DNA of 64,000 nt, from assembly GCA_045565995.1 (NCBI GenBank), contig JBJLEF010000001.1, forward strand, positions 1,612,001 to 1,676,000, in the 5' to 3' direction. The notes below the pieces were generated by a model. That model saw nothing but the letters and a program-made list of their open reading frames with translations. It was not told where the DNA came from and did not search any database. Shown piece after piece: positions 63,708-64,000 of this stretch (positions are counted from its first letter, which is position 1; each line of letters begins with the position of its first letter). Position numbers and translations under genes: made by a program. This DNA comes from UBA721 sp002705165 (lineage in GTDB: Bacteria; Planctomycetota; Planctomycetia; Pirellulales; Pirellulaceae).

Positions 63708-64000
63708 GGCTGATCTGTCGCGGCAGGCAAACCCTGCCGGTCAGTTTTATTTGTTGGTAGCAGGTAGCAGGCAGCTTCTTCGGAATTTCGTACATACAAG
63801 TTGTTACCAACTAATACCGGGTGGTTCCAAGTTTTGCCATTCAGCATTTGAATGGAAGCCAACTCCTCGTGAGTTTCGGAATCGGTATTGAGAACGACGA
63901 TTACTCCTTGTTCAGACAATACCATGATCAGGTTATCTTCCGGCAGCAGCAGACTTTGGCCTTTACCATATCGTCCCCGCTTCCATTGCCGACGACCTGT
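63704..64000 (-). CDS. PQQ-like propeller protein, 3' end only (5' end beyond window)
   Basis: The minus-strand frame is open to the last base of the window, so only the C-terminal ~98 residues are seen. They match the end of planctomycete PQQ-like propellers: RRQWKRGRYGKGQSLLLPED, then NLIMVLSEQGVIVVLNTD and the near-terminal GKTWNHPVLVGNNLYVRNSE and AACYLL. The tail continues ~17 residues to a stop at 63704-63706, overlapping the 3' end of the repeat gene by 4 bp. The protein is presumably periplasmic. Its full architecture is not visible. Confidence 0.85.
   Translation of the reverse strand, partial: TGRRQWKRGRYGKGQSLLLPEDNLIMVLSEQGVIVVLNTDSETHEELASIQMLNGKTWNHPVLVGNNLYVRNSEEAACYLLPTNKTDRQGLPAATDQP
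63721..63750 (+). terminator. Likely terminator of the tandem-repeat gene, inside the opposing gene's 3' end
   Basis: A 7-bp GC-rich stem (63721-63727 with 63733-63739, 5-nt loop) followed by a T-rich stretch (TTTTATTT). It begins 14 nt after the stop of the repeat gene and lies within the last codons of the minus-strand propeller gene. Confidence 0.5.

Overview
The window looks like chromosomal DNA of a planctomycete (order Planctomycetales, perhaps a marine Gimesia/Rubinisphaera-type organism; the genus is a guess). The signs are an ECF-type sigma factor beside a Ser/Thr kinase, several secreted sulfatases, a DUF1501 protein with a Tat signal, a PVC-type propeller/HEAT/cytochrome c protein, PQQ-type propellers, and a giant Ig/cadherin-like protein ending in a dockerin. 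I see no rRNA, CRISPR array, insertion sequence or phage module. The single RNA gene is a tRNA-Ser(CGA).

Layout. 0-2.5 kb: 3' part of a giant surface/secreted repeat protein. 2.7-7.9 kb: ECF sigma factor, a kinase whose extracytoplasmic half is a TAXI-type solute-binding domain, a dicarboxylate/amino-acid symporter and a PLD-like protein. 8.4-16.8 kb: a YqiJ/NfeD-like membrane protein, a long flotillin and a 1767-residue AAA ATPase in one orientation. 16.8-19 kb (minus): D-threonine-aldolase-like PLP enzyme and a DMT exporter. 19-29 kb (plus): sulfatase-discoidin, propeller-PhoD phosphatase, PhyH oxygenase, cytochrome-containing dehydrogenase, SGNH hydrolase and a divergent kinase. 29-34.6 kb (minus): envelope glycosylation genes (GT39-like, two methyltransferases, GT2), HIT, a Trm112-like protein and a small unknown. 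35-41.5 kb: tRNA-Ser, membrane protein, 1360-residue secreted protein and a degenerate sulfatase-fold protein.

41.5-44.6 kb holds lipid genes (PlsC-like acyltransferase, CdsA-like cytidylyltransferase, FabI) and a NUDIX hydrolase. 44.8-48.4 kb: secreted metallopeptidase, VOC protein, 3-hydroxyacyl-CoA dehydrogenase and an amidohydrolase. 48.7-52.0 kb: three translationally coupled genes led by a fusion of a ketoacyl-ACP-synthase-III-like enzyme to a heme-oxygenase-like putative diiron domain. 52-64 kb: secreted degradative or surface proteins (internal-repeat protein, propeller-cytochrome, SASA esterase, PQQ-LRR, DUF1501, sulfatase, 16-residue-repeat protein) and the end of another PQQ propeller on the minus strand.

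The strongest candidates for undescribed biology are the ketosynthase/diiron-oxygenase fusion cassette (48660-52014), the kinase-TAXI receptor beside a solute symporter (3316-7202), and the YqiJ-flotillin-giant ATPase operon (8396-16805). All functional statements rest on motifs read by eye; no database search was run.
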